In this document: in pieces, positions 54,590 through 62,486 of the stretch
How positions within the stretch are numbered: position 1 is the stretch's first letter
Layout of the letters: every line of letters starts with the position of its first letter
From: Hyphomicrobiales bacterium
GTDB taxonomy: Bacteria > Pseudomonadota > Alphaproteobacteria > Rhizobiales > Rhizobiaceae
Reading direction: 5' to 3'
NCBI GenBank assembly: GCA_021775415.1
Contig: JAJFHV010000013.1
Location: forward strand, 460,692-524,691
DNA length: 64,000 nt
Notes under the pieces: model-generated
Seen by the model: only the letters and a program-made list of their open reading frames with translations
Told to the model about the DNA's origin: nothing
Databases searched by the model: none
Translations under genes and position numbers: made by a program

Positions 54590-55429
54590 TTACAGCCCGT
54601 AATGGTCGGCAATTATCTTCCAACCTTCTTCGGCGCTGTCGACCAAATGAAACAAATTTAAATCGTCCGGGGAAATCGTTCCCTGGTTCGCTAATTCTTC
54701 AAGGTTAAGCACTTTTGTCCAAAAATCCGTGCCAAACAGCAGGAATGGCAGCGGATCCATACGCTGGGTCTGGATCAGGGTCAGGCTCTCAAACATCTCA
54801 TCCATGGTGCCAAAACCACCGGGAAATACAGCAATCGCCTTGGCGCGCATCAAAAAATGCATCTTGCGGATCGCGAAATAGTGAAAGTTGAAGCAAAGTT
54901 CCGGGGTAACATATTTGTTGGGTGCCTGCTCGTGCGGCAACACAATGTTGAGCCCGATTGAGGGTACACCGACATCTGCTGCACCACGACTGCCGGCTTC
55001 CATCACGCCTGGACCGCCACCGGTCACAATTACCATTTCCTTGCAGTCCGTGGTTTTGGAAAACTCTGAGGAAAGGCGGGCAAATTTTCTGGCCTCGTCA
55101 TAAAACTTGGCATTTGCTTCAAGATTCTTCTTTTGAACCTCATTTTTGGCAGCCCACGCTTCGCCACCGGGTTCAGGAATGCGCGCGCCACCGAACAGAA
55201 CCACGGTCGATTCAATACCCGCTTCCTTAAGCATCAACTCAGGCTTCAACAGTTCAAGTTGCAGGCGAATTGGACGCAATTCCTCACTGGTGAGAAAATC
55301 CTTGTCATCAAAGGCCAGTCGGTAAGCTGGTGCCTGGGTTTGGGGCGTCACCGGCACATGATGGGACTTTTCAATGTCCTCACCTGAGCGAACCAGTGGT
55401 TTCCATCTCTTCTTGATTTCTGATGCCAT
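54590..55429 (-). CDS. LOG-family protein (Rossmann-fold, PGGxGTxxE)
   Basis: About 279 residues. VVLFGGARIPEPG, IVTGGGPGVMEAGSRGAADVG and AVFPGGFGTMDEMFESLTLIQTQ are the LOG phosphate and PGGxGTxxE motifs. The long N-terminal extension (LTSEELRPIRLQLELLKPELML) places it with the TIGR00730-related bacterial group rather than the short cytokinin phosphoribohydrolases. It likely hydrolyses a nucleoside monophosphate. I start at MASEIKKRWKP; the longer frame runs toward the divergent dapD. Confidence 0.88.
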   Translation of the reverse strand: MASEIKKRWKPLVRSGEDIEKSHHVPVTPQTQAPAYRLAFDDKDFLTSEELRPIRLQLELLKPELMLKEAGIESTVVLFGGARIPEPGGEAWAAKNEVQKKNLEANAKFYDEARKFARLSSEFSKTTDCKEMVIVTGGGPGVMEAGSRGAADVGVPSIGLNIVLPHEQAPNKYVTPELCFNFHYFAIRKMHFLMRAKAIAVFPGGFGTMDEMFESLTLIQTQRMDPLPFLLFGTDFWTKVLNLEELANQGTISPDDLNLFHLVDSAEEGWKIIADHYGL

Positions 55430-55548
55430 TTTCTGGTCCCTATATTTGTGAGAGTGCTTGTCTGAAATTGGTTTGTTTAGGCGAATTGACCTTGAACGGT
55501 CCATCACCTAAAGCCTTGCGATACATATTGCAGTTCAGGAGTAAATAA

Positions 55549-56397
55549 ATGCCGAATGTTTCACAGCTCGAAAACGTGATCGAAGCTGCGTTTGAAGCCC
55601 GCGATACTATCAGTGCAGCAACCAAGGGTGAAGTGCGCGATGCGGTTGAAGCTTCGCTGGAGCTGCTGGACGACGGCAAGGCGCGGGTTGCTGAGCGCCA
55701 GAGCGATGGAAGCTGGAAGGTAAACCAGTGGCTCAAAAAGGCTGTTCTCCTCTCATTTCGCTTAAATGACATGGCTCTGCAGGAAGGTGGTCCGCAAGGC
55801 GGACAGTGGTGGGACAAGGTCGACAGTAAATTCAAGGGCTGGGGCGAGGCTGAATTCAAGAATGCCGGTTTTCGTGCGGTACCCAACTGCATCGTGCGTA
55901 AATCCGCCTATGTGGCGCCAAACGCGGTCTTGATGCCCTCTTTCGTTAATCTTGGCGCGTATGTGGATGAGGGTACCATGGTCGATACATGGGTAACCGT
56001 CGGGTCATGCGCCCAGATCGGCAAGAATGTACATCTGTCCGGCGGAGTTGGTATTGGCGGCGTTTTGGAGCCGATGCAGGCGGGCCCGACGATCATTGAA
56101 GACAATTGCTTTATCGGCGCGCGCTCGGAAGTCGTTGAAGGTTGCATCGTGCGTGAAGGCTCTGTTTTGGGCATGGGTGTGTTCATTGGTCAATCAACCA
56201 AGATTGTTGACCGGGCTACCGGCCAAATCTACATGGGTGAGGTCCCACCATACTCAGTCGTTGTTGCAGGGACGCTTCCAGGCAAAAACCTGCCAAATGG
56301 TGATCCCGGCCCAAGCCTTTATTGTGCGGTGATCGTCAAAACCGTGGATGAACGCACAAGATCAAAAACCGGTATCAACGAACTGTTGAGAGACTGA
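55549..56397 (+). CDS. dapD: Tetrahydrodipicolinate N-succinyltransferase
   Basis: A 282-residue acyltransferase. [15 protein letters not shown] is the N-terminal helical part, [67 protein letters not shown] the left-handed beta-helix hexapeptides, and the C-terminus holds the CoA-binding strand. It makes N-succinyl-2-amino-6-oxopimelate for lysine and cell-wall DAP. It begins a plus-strand run with two DUF805 genes and dapE, about 90, 33 and 31 bases apart. Confidence 0.96.
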   Translation: MPNVSQLENVIEAAFEARDTISAATKGEVRDAVEASLELLDDGKARVAERQSDGSWKVNQWLKKAVLLSFRLNDMALQEGGPQGGQWWDKVDSKFKGWGEAEFKNAGFRAVPNCIVRKSAYVAPNAVLMPSFVNLGAYVDEGTMVDTWVTVGSCAQIGKNVHLSGGVGIGGVLEPMQAGPTIIEDNCFIGARSEVVEGCIVREGSVLGMGVFIGQSTKIVDRATGQIYMGEVPPYSVVVAGTLPGKNLPNGDPGPSLYCAVIVKTVDERTRSKTGINELLRD

Positions 56398-56487
56398 TAC
56401 GGCAGTCGATCGTTTCACTTGTTACGCGAATCCGACTAAACTTTCCTGGGGCAGTGATTCTATGCAAATATCAAGGAGCACGCTGTT

Positions 56488-56838
56488 ATGGATTGGAAAC
56501 ATTTATTTTTGAGCTTTGATGGTCGAATAAACCGGGCCAAGTTTTGGGCCGGTGTCGGTGTATTATTTGGCATTAGCATTGTTTTGATGATTCTGGACCG
56601 CATTATGGGGCTGCAAGTTGCCGAAGGAATTGGCATCCTCGGATTAATTTTCGCGTTGGTGTCGCTTTATCCTGCCTTCGCACTGTATGCGAAGCGCTGG
56701 CATGACCGGGACAAGGTCGGCTGGTGGACCCTCATCCTTTTAGTTCCTTTTATCGGAGTAATCTGGATGCTGGTCGAGTGCGGGTTCTTGGTTGGAACTA
56801 GAGCTGATAACCGTTTTGGCCCGGACCCACTAGCGTAA
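56488..56838 (+). CDS. DUF805 membrane protein 1
   Basis: A 116-residue protein with three or four spans. FLSFDGRINRAKFWAGVGVLFGISIVLMI is the DUF805 opening (F-x-G-R-x-x-R-x-x-F/Y-W), and ALYAKRWHDRDKVGWWTLILLVPFIGVIWMLVECGFL the KRxHD…GW motif. Function of the family is unknown. ATCAAGGAGCACGCTGTT gives GGAG before the ATG. It lies between dapD and dapE with a diverged second copy, so it is likely expressed with lysine genes. Confidence 0.9.
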   Translation: MDWKHLFLSFDGRINRAKFWAGVGVLFGISIVLMILDRIMGLQVAEGIGILGLIFALVSLYPAFALYAKRWHDRDKVGWWTLILLVPFIGVIWMLVECGFLVGTRADNRFGPDPLA

Positions 56839-56871
56839 AACGAAACGGCATAGCATGGCAATTGAGATCTA

Positions 56872-57252
56872 ATGCCCGAGTCAACCGCGCAGACACTGAG
56901 CCTGAAGTGGCTTTTCTTTAGCTTCAAGGGCCGGATTGCGCGGCAATCCTACATTTTGTCAATCATCTTCATACAGGTTTTGTTCGGGCTGGTCGTTTAC
57001 CGGATTATCAGAGCTGGAGAAGATGAAAACCAGCTTGCGCTTTGGGGGCTTGTATTCATTGCGCTTGCCGCAATCTCTTTCTGGTGCGGGCTTGCGCTCT
57101 CTATCAAGCGAATTCATGATTTGGGCCTGCCCTGGCCACTAGTAATTCTGCAGTTTATTCCGCCCATCATGTGGTTCTTTATCCTGTTCCTTATGGTGAT
57201 GCCCTCCAAACAGGAAACCAATGAACATGGCCCTCCGCCTTTCCCCGATTGA
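56872..57252 (+). CDS. DUF805 membrane protein 2
   Basis: A 126-residue paralogue of the preceding gene. FFSFKGRIARQSYILSIIFIQVLFGLVVYRI has the GRIxRxxY motif with Tyr in place of Phe-Trp, and ALSIKRIHDLGLPWPLVILQFIPPIMWFFILFLMVM keeps KRxHD. It extends the C-terminus with a polar tail (PSKQETNEHGPPPFPD). Close spacing to dapE (31 bases) points to one transcript. The pair probably arose by tandem duplication. Confidence 0.88.
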   Translation: MPESTAQTLSLKWLFFSFKGRIARQSYILSIIFIQVLFGLVVYRIIRAGEDENQLALWGLVFIALAAISFWCGLALSIKRIHDLGLPWPLVILQFIPPIMWFFILFLMVMPSKQETNEHGPPPFPD

Positions 57253-57283
57253 CGTTGCTTCCCGGTGCGCCTAACAAATCCGC

Positions 57284-58483
57284 ATGACTGAAAAATTGTC
57301 CCGCCCGGCGCAAATGTTGCACGATCTCATCCGATGCCCTTCTGTCACCCCTGAAGAGGGCGGTGCACTTGATGTGTTGGAAAGCGTGCTCACCCGGCTC
57401 GGGTTTGAAGTTCATCGCATGACGTTTAGTGACGCCAACACACCGGATGTGGAAAATCTTTATGCACGTATTGGAACCGCTGAACCGCATTTAATGTTTG
57501 CCGGTCACACGGATGTGGTGCCGGTCGGCAACGAAGCAGACTGGAGCCTTGCTCCGTTTGAGGGTGAGATCAAAGATGGCCACATGTTTGGCCGTGGTGC
57601 CGTCGACATGAAGGGCGGGATTGCCTGTTTTATTGCAGCGGTTGAGAACTATCTCACTGGCGGCAAAAGCCCCGCCGGTTCAATTTCCTTGCTGATTACC
57701 GGTGATGAGGAAGGCCCCTCAATCAACGGCACCGACAAGCTACTCAAATGGGCCAAGGACAAGGGCGAGGTCTGGGATGCGGCAATTGTTGGCGAACCGA
57801 CCAATCCCACTGTCCTTGGAGATGTGATCAAGAATGGCCGACGCGGGTCGCTGTCCGGCATTCTCACCGTCAAAGGTGTTCAGGGACATTCCGCTTATCC
57901 GCATTTTGCTGACAATCCGGTACGTGGATTAGTGGATCTGTTGAACGCCCTGTTGGGAATGCCTTTTGACGAGGGCACTGATAATTTTGAACCGACCAAT
58001 CTCGAAGTGACTTCGATTGATGTAGGCAATCCTGCAGTAAATGTCATTCCGGCAGAGGTAAAAGCAACTTTCAACATCCGGTTTAATGATACCTGGGATG
58101 GCGAAACCGCCAAGGCAGAAATCCTGCGCCGATTTGAAGAGGGTGCGAAAACTGCAAACATCCGTCAGGGCAAGGATGGCGATGCAATTTTTGACGTTGA
58201 GTGGATTGGTCGTGTCAGCCATGTGTTCCTGACCCGTGACAACAGACTTACGGGTATGCTGAGCAGCGCCATTCAATCGGTTACCGGCAAGGTGCCGGAG
58301 CTTACGACGGGGGGCGGTACCTCGGATGCACGCTTTATCAAGGATTATTGCCCGGTCGTGGAGTTCGGCCTTGTGGGTCAAACCATGCACCAGGTCGACG
58401 AACGAGTGGCACTTTCCGACCTCGACACACTCACTGCTGTTTATGTGAAATTTCTGGAAGATTATTTTGATGACAAAAGTTAG
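57284..58483 (+). CDS. dapE: Succinyl-diaminopimelate desuccinylase
   Basis: A 399-residue M20 metallohydrolase. LMFAGHTDVVPVG (metal His and Asp), GRGAVDMKGGIACF, LLITGDEEGPSINGT (catalytic and metal Glu pair) and TTGGGTSDARFI / GLVGQTMHQVDERV (final His) give the DapE pattern. It removes succinate from N-succinyl-LL-DAP. Its last 14 bases overlap the PNPOx-like gene. Confidence 0.95.
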   Translation: MTEKLSRPAQMLHDLIRCPSVTPEEGGALDVLESVLTRLGFEVHRMTFSDANTPDVENLYARIGTAEPHLMFAGHTDVVPVGNEADWSLAPFEGEIKDGHMFGRGAVDMKGGIACFIAAVENYLTGGKSPAGSISLLITGDEEGPSINGTDKLLKWAKDKGEVWDAAIVGEPTNPTVLGDVIKNGRRGSLSGILTVKGVQGHSAYPHFADNPVRGLVDLLNALLGMPFDEGTDNFEPTNLEVTSIDVGNPAVNVIPAEVKATFNIRFNDTWDGETAKAEILRRFEEGAKTANIRQGKDGDAIFDVEWIGRVSHVFLTRDNRLTGMLSSAIQSVTGKVPELTTGGGTSDARFIKDYCPVVEFGLVGQTMHQVDERVALSDLDTLTAVYVKFLEDYFDDKS

Positions 58484-59081
58484 CACCATTGAAGAGCTTG
58501 AAGCGATCTACGGCAAGCCGGGCGAAACTTCGCTGGTAAAGGAAGTGCCGCAAATCATCCCGCAATACCGCGAGTTCATTGAAGCTTCGCCATTTTGCTC
58601 ACTGGCAACGATTGGGCCGGAAGGCATGGATTGTTCACCGCGTGGCGATGTGCCAGGGTTTGTGCGTGTGCATGATGAACGCACCTTGATGATGCCGGAT
58701 CGGAAGGGCAACAATCGGACAGATTCCTTGAAAAACATTGTGCGTGACCCACGAGTTGCGCTGTGTTTTTTAATCCCGGGATCGCTCACCACTTTGCGCG
58801 TGAATGGCGAAGCGCATGTCTCTATCGATCCGGAGATAAAAGCCTCGTTTGCGGTGGATGGCATGGAGCCACGCTCGGTGATCGTGATCAAAACGAAGGC
58901 GGTCTACTTTCAGTGCGGACGGGCAATTGTGCGTTCGAAGCTGTGGGACCAAGAAGCGCAGGTTGATCCGAAATCCCTGCCAACTCCCGGCTCGGTTCTG
59001 GCTTATCTGTCAGAGAATAAAATCGGCGGCCAGGACTATGATGACAAGTGGGCTGGCGGCGCGATGGAGACGTTGTGGTAG
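58470..59081 (+). CDS. Pyridoxamine 5'-phosphate oxidase family protein (MSMEG_1061-like)
   Basis: About 203 residues. FIEASPFCSLATIGPEGMDCSPRGDVPGFVRVHDERTLMMPDRKGNNRTDSLKNI is the split-barrel core of the MSMEG_1061/FMN-binding group, with PDRKGNNRTDSLKNI a recurring motif; VYFQCGRAIVRSKLWD lies near the C-terminus. Members bind FMN or F420 and their reactions are largely unknown. It starts 14 bases inside dapE, so the two are co-translated. Confidence 0.87.
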   Translation: MTKVSTIEELEAIYGKPGETSLVKEVPQIIPQYREFIEASPFCSLATIGPEGMDCSPRGDVPGFVRVHDERTLMMPDRKGNNRTDSLKNIVRDPRVALCFLIPGSLTTLRVNGEAHVSIDPEIKASFAVDGMEPRSVIVIKTKAVYFQCGRAIVRSKLWDQEAQVDPKSLPTPGSVLAYLSENKIGGQDYDDKWAGGAMETLW

Positions 59082-59099
59082 GGTGCTACTACTACAATA

Positions 59100-59612
59100 C
59101 TACCCTGTAGCAGGATAAAATTTGAGCGCGAGACCATTTAAACAATGGCGCTTCCCGGTTGGGGCCGGACCATCATCGAAAATATGACCGAAATGTCCAC
59201 CGCAGCGTCGGCAATGAACCTCCGTGCGGGTTGAGAAAAATCCACTGTCTTCCTTGGTACCGATGGCATTTTCAATCGGTGCCCAGAAGCTTGGCCAACC
59301 GGTACCGCTGTCGAACTTTGTGTTGGATTCATAAGCTGCAAGCTCACAACCGGCGCAATGGTAAACTCCATCACGTTTTTCATCGTTAAGTGGGCTTGAG
59401 TAAGCGTACTCAGTCTCCTCCTCACGCAAAATATCATACTGGTTCGGTGTTAGAATTGCCCGCCACTCGGCTTCGGTCTTTACAATTTCAAATTCTCCTG
59501 TCGCGGTGTTTGCAAACGCTGCAAACGGTAAGTTGCCAAGCGCTGTGGCACCAAGAAGTGCAGCATTGGCACGGAAAAAACCTCGCCGGGTAATTGGTTT
59601 TGGGGAATGCAT
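59100..59612 (-). CDS. msrB: Tat-exported methionine-R-sulfoxide reductase
   Basis: A 170-residue MsrB behind a twin-arginine signal (TRRGFFRANAALLGATALG, cut near AFA). The catalytic part has CAGC and CRRCGGH zinc ligands, SGTGWPSFW and GKRHCLNGLALKF with the resolving/catalytic Cys. It would repair oxidised methionine in the periplasm. A signal of this kind on MsrB implies folding and metal loading before export. It lies 77 bases downstream of the fasciclin gene and the ECF pair, on the same strand. Confidence 0.93.
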   Translation of the reverse strand: MHSPKPITRRGFFRANAALLGATALGNLPFAAFANTATGEFEIVKTEAEWRAILTPNQYDILREEETEYAYSSPLNDEKRDGVYHCAGCELAAYESNTKFDSGTGWPSFWAPIENAIGTKEDSGFFSTRTEVHCRRCGGHFGHIFDDGPAPTGKRHCLNGLALKFYPATG

Positions 59613-59689
59613 TTTGAACTCCTTTGAAGCTCAGGGTAAATGGAGGCGGGCCGGTTGCAAGCAAACCAGCCCGCGGCAGGTTCAGTTAC

Positions 59690-60250
59690 TTATTTAGGAA
59701 GCAAAACGTTTTCGACAACATGGATTACGCCATTAGATTGATTAACGTCCGCAATGGTTACTTTCGAGGCACCACCGGATTCATCAAAAATGTACAGGCT
59801 ACCGCCTTGCAGAACTGCAGTGAGCGCATCACCACTGACGGCTTGCATGTTGTAGCGGCCACCATTGGCTTTGGCCCATTTCATCAGATCCGTACCAGAT
59901 ACTTTTCCCGCAACCACGTGCGAAGTCAGTACTTTTGTAAGGGTACCCTTGTTCTCAGGCTTGAGCAGTGTGTCAACAGTACCTGCTGGCAGCTTCTCAA
60001 AACCGGAATTGACCGGCGCAAACACGGTGAACGGACCTGCACTCATCAATGTATCGACCAGATCAGCGGCCTTAACTGCGGCAACCAACGTTGTGTGATC
60101 TTTTGAATTGACCGCATTTTCAACGATGTTCTTGTTTTCATACATCGGTGCACCGCCAACCTGGGGGTTAGCAGCAAACACGGCTGTTGACAGGGCCAGG
60201 CCTGTGGCAACTGCGATGGCGGTGGAAGCAAAATAAGATTTTTTTGACAT
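59690..60250 (-). CDS. Exported fasciclin-domain protein
   Basis: A 186-residue protein with a signal peptide (FASTAIAVATGLALSTAVFA, cut before ANPQ). The single FAS1 domain is complete: NIVENAVNSKDHTTLVAAVKAADLVDTLMSAGPFTVFAPVNSGFEKLP is the H1 box and NGVIHVVENVLLPK the H2 box. Such proteins act in adhesion or as secreted stress factors. It has a likely ECF promoter (60295-60323) 45 bases upstream and follows the anti-sigma gene, resembling the SigK–RskA–MPT70/83 sets of mycobacteria. Confidence 0.92.
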   Translation of the reverse strand: MSKKSYFASTAIAVATGLALSTAVFAANPQVGGAPMYENKNIVENAVNSKDHTTLVAAVKAADLVDTLMSAGPFTVFAPVNSGFEKLPAGTVDTLLKPENKGTLTKVLTSHVVAGKVSGTDLMKWAKANGGRYNMQAVSGDALTAVLQGGSLYIFDESGGASKVTIADVNQSNGVIHVVENVLLPK

Positions 60251-60294
60251 GAAACTCTCCTGTTAATGTTGCGCCCCGTTTTGGGGACACCGCA

Positions 60295-60323
60295 GTAACG
60301 GAGTGGTTCAACAAAAGGTTTCA
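60295..60323 (-). promoter_or_regulatory. Probable ECF-sigma promoter of the fasciclin gene
   Basis: On the minus strand TGAAACC (60317-60323) and GTTAC (60295-60299) lie 17 bases apart and 45 bases before the start codon. The same pair AACC…GTTAC with 16-base spacing stands before the sigma gene itself. Confidence 0.55.
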
Positions 60324-60359
60324 AAAAAAGTGAAAATTATTTTTAGGCCGATGAACAAC

Positions 60360-61067
60360 CTACAGTAATTGCAGTTTTCCGGATGCAATTACGGGTCCGG
60401 TCGGCTTTCCTTCCGGTGCACCACCAACTGGTTCAAGCGTCACCGCCAACACAACATCGGCACCGAACAGACTTTGATGTTCATTGCTGACGAAAAGATT
60501 TCCAAGTCCATCCTCATCCAGCACACCAAGCGAGCGTGGTACACCATCATCCGGTATGACCCACAATTCAGGAACTCTTGTTTCTGCTGCATCCCCTGCA
60601 GACGTCCGTATAAACAACGCTCCGGTGTCCGGTTCAAAACGGGCGACAAAACTCGGCGCATCTCCGGTTGGCGTCAAGGTAGCAACAAGTGGCTGAACGG
60701 GCGGAGGCTGCACCAGCAGACCGTTTGCAGGCAAAAACAGCAGGGCAACAAAGGATGCGACTGCCAGGCCGGTAGCAAGACCCGAATAGCCGCGCCAAAA
60801 TGAAAGGCTCGACCACCAGGATTTCTGTTCCGATTGGGGATCAACCGTCCGTTTGGCAATTTCTTCCCACACAGCCGCAGGGGGGTTCACTGGTTCAACT
60901 TCGTCTAGCATCGGCACAAGTTGGGATTGCCAGGATTCAACTGCACCACGAAATGCCGGCTCCTGCTCAAAACGCTGTTCAGCCAAACGCAGATAATCGC
61001 CCTCCAGCACACCCAGGGCGTACTCGGCTGCCAGCCATCTATCCTTGTCGTTCAGCACTTCAGTCAT
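60360..61067 (-). CDS. RskA-like membrane anti-sigma factor
   Basis: About 235 residues. The N-terminal anti-sigma domain (DRWLAAEYALGVLEGDYLRLAEQRFEQEPAFRGAVESWQSQL and VWEEIAKRTV) is of the anti-sigma K/RskA type. A single span (LATGLAVASFVALLFLPANGLLV) and a periplasmic domain (from about 130: LVATLTPTGDAPSFVARFEPDTGALFIRTSAG … SGKLQLL) follow, the RskA C-terminal domain. It should hold the ECF sigma factor at the membrane until proteolysis. ATG at 61067 overlaps the sigma stop (ATGA); a longer frame to 61112 also exists. Confidence 0.9.
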   Translation of the reverse strand: MTEVLNDKDRWLAAEYALGVLEGDYLRLAEQRFEQEPAFRGAVESWQSQLVPMLDEVEPVNPPAAVWEEIAKRTVDPQSEQKSWWSSLSFWRGYSGLATGLAVASFVALLFLPANGLLVQPPPVQPLVATLTPTGDAPSFVARFEPDTGALFIRTSAGDAAETRVPELWVIPDDGVPRSLGVLDEDGLGNLFVSNEHQSLFGADVVLAVTLEPVGGAPEGKPTGPVIASGKLQLL

Positions 61068-61606
61068 CGGTTCATACATTCCCGCAATGCCAGCAAGCTT
61101 CTCCTGATCCACGTTTTAACCGTATTTAACGGTACACCCAACTCATCTGCCGCCTCCTGATAGGACCAACCACTAAGATAGGTTCGTTTGACCACGCTTG
61201 CATGATTGGGTTGCAGTTCCTCAAGGCAAAGATTGATGCGTCGTCTTTCATCTGCAGCTACCGTACTTGCCTCGGGTGAGGGCATATCATCTTCAACATC
61301 GTCCATTTCTTCCACATTGAGCGCCACAGGTTTGCGCGCCCGATAGCGATCAATCGCCTGATTGCGTGCGATTGCGGCGAGCCAGGCAATACCGCTCGCC
61401 TTGCCGGTCGCAAACCGGTCCGCCTTGTTCCAAACCTTTACATAAACCTCTTGCAAAACATCCTCCGCTTCTTCGCGGTCCTTCAAGATACGAAGGCAGA
61501 CGCCGAAAAGTTTCGCTGACGTCCGGTCATAGAGCATGCGAAAGGCATCGCGATCCCGCATCGCAACCTTCGAAATCAGCAATCCAATTTCTTCAGATGA
61601 ACTCAT
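61064..61606 (-). CDS. ECF RNA polymerase sigma factor (SigK/RpoE-like)
   Basis: A 180-residue ECF sigma factor. DAFRMLYDRTSAKLFGVCLRILKDREEAEDVLQEVYVKVW is sigma region 2 with the DAEDVLQE core-binding helix, and LPLNTVKTWIRRSLLAL is the region 4 recognition helix after TYLSGWSYQEAADEL. I start at MSSSEEIGLL; the extension to 61702 is rich in Leu/Cys and unconserved. It is the first gene of the sigma–anti-sigma–fasciclin–msrB series and carries a promoter-like motif matching that of the fasciclin gene. Confidence 0.93.
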   Translation of the reverse strand: MSSSEEIGLLISKVAMRDRDAFRMLYDRTSAKLFGVCLRILKDREEAEDVLQEVYVKVWNKADRFATGKASGIAWLAAIARNQAIDRYRARKPVALNVEEMDDVEDDMPSPEASTVAADERRRINLCLEELQPNHASVVKRTYLSGWSYQEAADELGVPLNTVKTWIRRSLLALRECMNR

Positions 61607-61665
61607 GAGCGGGAATAAAACATATAAGGGGCAAGATTGAAATCGGAGTGGCTGGTACTCAACCC

Positions 61666-61692
61666 GTAACAGATGCTGCACACAGGGGTTAC
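61666..61692 (-). promoter_or_regulatory. Probable autoregulated promoter of the ECF operon
   Basis: On the minus strand GTAACC (61687-61692) and GTTAC (61666-61670) are separated by 16 bases and lie 60 bases before the sigma start. It parallels the motif in front of the fasciclin gene, as expected for autoregulation. Confidence 0.55.
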
Positions 61693-61777
61693 TTAACCGC
61701 AAGCCTCGCGATCCAGCGTGTCATGTGAGGTGACCAGACTACATTGGTTCAATTGCCTGTGCCCGGCTTCAACCCAA

Positions 61778-62365
61778 CTAAGACCAGCTGCGGATCATAC
61801 TGGCTGTCGAAGTCGCTAACTGCTTGCCAGCAGCATTGTCAGCGGACGCCCGGATTATGACGTTGAGGCCCACAGCAATTGCCAGGAGAATTTCCGTTTT
61901 GGCCTCCACATCGAATTTCTGATGCAACAGGCCCTTTTTTTGAGCGTTTTGTAAAACCTCACTGAAACAACGTCGTAATGAACTGAAATAGCGCTCGGTT
62001 CTCTGGCTGACCTCAGCGTCCTGCCCCTGAAACTCAACCGCCACATTCAAAATCATACAGCCATAACAACCGGATTCCGACATTATCTCCGGATTGGCGC
62101 GCGCTTCAAACCAGGCTGCAAGACCTTCCAGATCGCCAGAGACAATCCCAGGCAAAAACTCTGCGTCAAAATGATCAAGATAGGTATCCAGCGTTTGCAG
62201 AAAGAGCGATTTCTTGCCGCCATAGCAGGTTTGCAAGGTAAAGCGGGTCAGACCCGTTTCCTCTTCAATCTGCCTTGTTCCCAGTCCGCCATAGCCATGT
62301 TTCCAAAACAGCGATTGCGCTGCCTGGACGGCTTCCTCTGGTTCAATTTTCCGCGCTCTCGGCAA
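61778..62365 (-). CDS. TetR/AcrR regulator of the adjacent ene-reductase
   Basis: About 195 residues: helix-turn-helix (EEAVQAAQSLFWKHGYGGLGTRQIEEETGLTRFTLQTCYGGKKSLF) followed by a ligand-binding domain that includes SESGCYGCMILNVAVEF with a Cys-x-x-Cys. I chose TTG at 62365 (LPRARKIEPEEA) since that is where TetR similarity begins; the longer frame runs across the shared promoter. It is divergent from the old-yellow-enzyme gene, with two matching operators between. The Cys-x-x-Cys hints at thiol or electrophile sensing as in NemR-like systems; this is inference. Confidence 0.85.
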   Translation of the reverse strand: MPRARKIEPEEAVQAAQSLFWKHGYGGLGTRQIEEETGLTRFTLQTCYGGKKSLFLQTLDTYLDHFDAEFLPGIVSGDLEGLAAWFEARANPEIMSESGCYGCMILNVAVEFQGQDAEVSQRTERYFSSLRRCFSEVLQNAQKKGLLHQKFDVEAKTEILLAIAVGLNVIIRASADNAAGKQLATSTASMIRSWS

Positions 62366-62389
62366 AATTGCAATCTTTCTCTTGTAATT

Positions 62390-62431
62390 TCTATCCAAGT
62401 GGCTAGATACGTTTCTATCCACATGGATATA
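62390..62431. promoter_or_regulatory. Two TetR operators between regulator and ene-reductase
   Basis: Two 18-bp sites share TCTATCCA-N2-TGG-type symmetry: TCTATCCAAGTGGCTAGA (62390-62407) and TCTATCCACATGGATATA (62414-62431), 24 bp start to start. The first is 25 bases upstream of the TetR start, the second 56 bases from the ene-reductase ATG. Confidence 0.7.
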
Positions 62432-62486
62432 ATAATAACCCGCCGGTGAAAAATCAATGATCGCTGGCATGAAAAGAGAACAAGAC

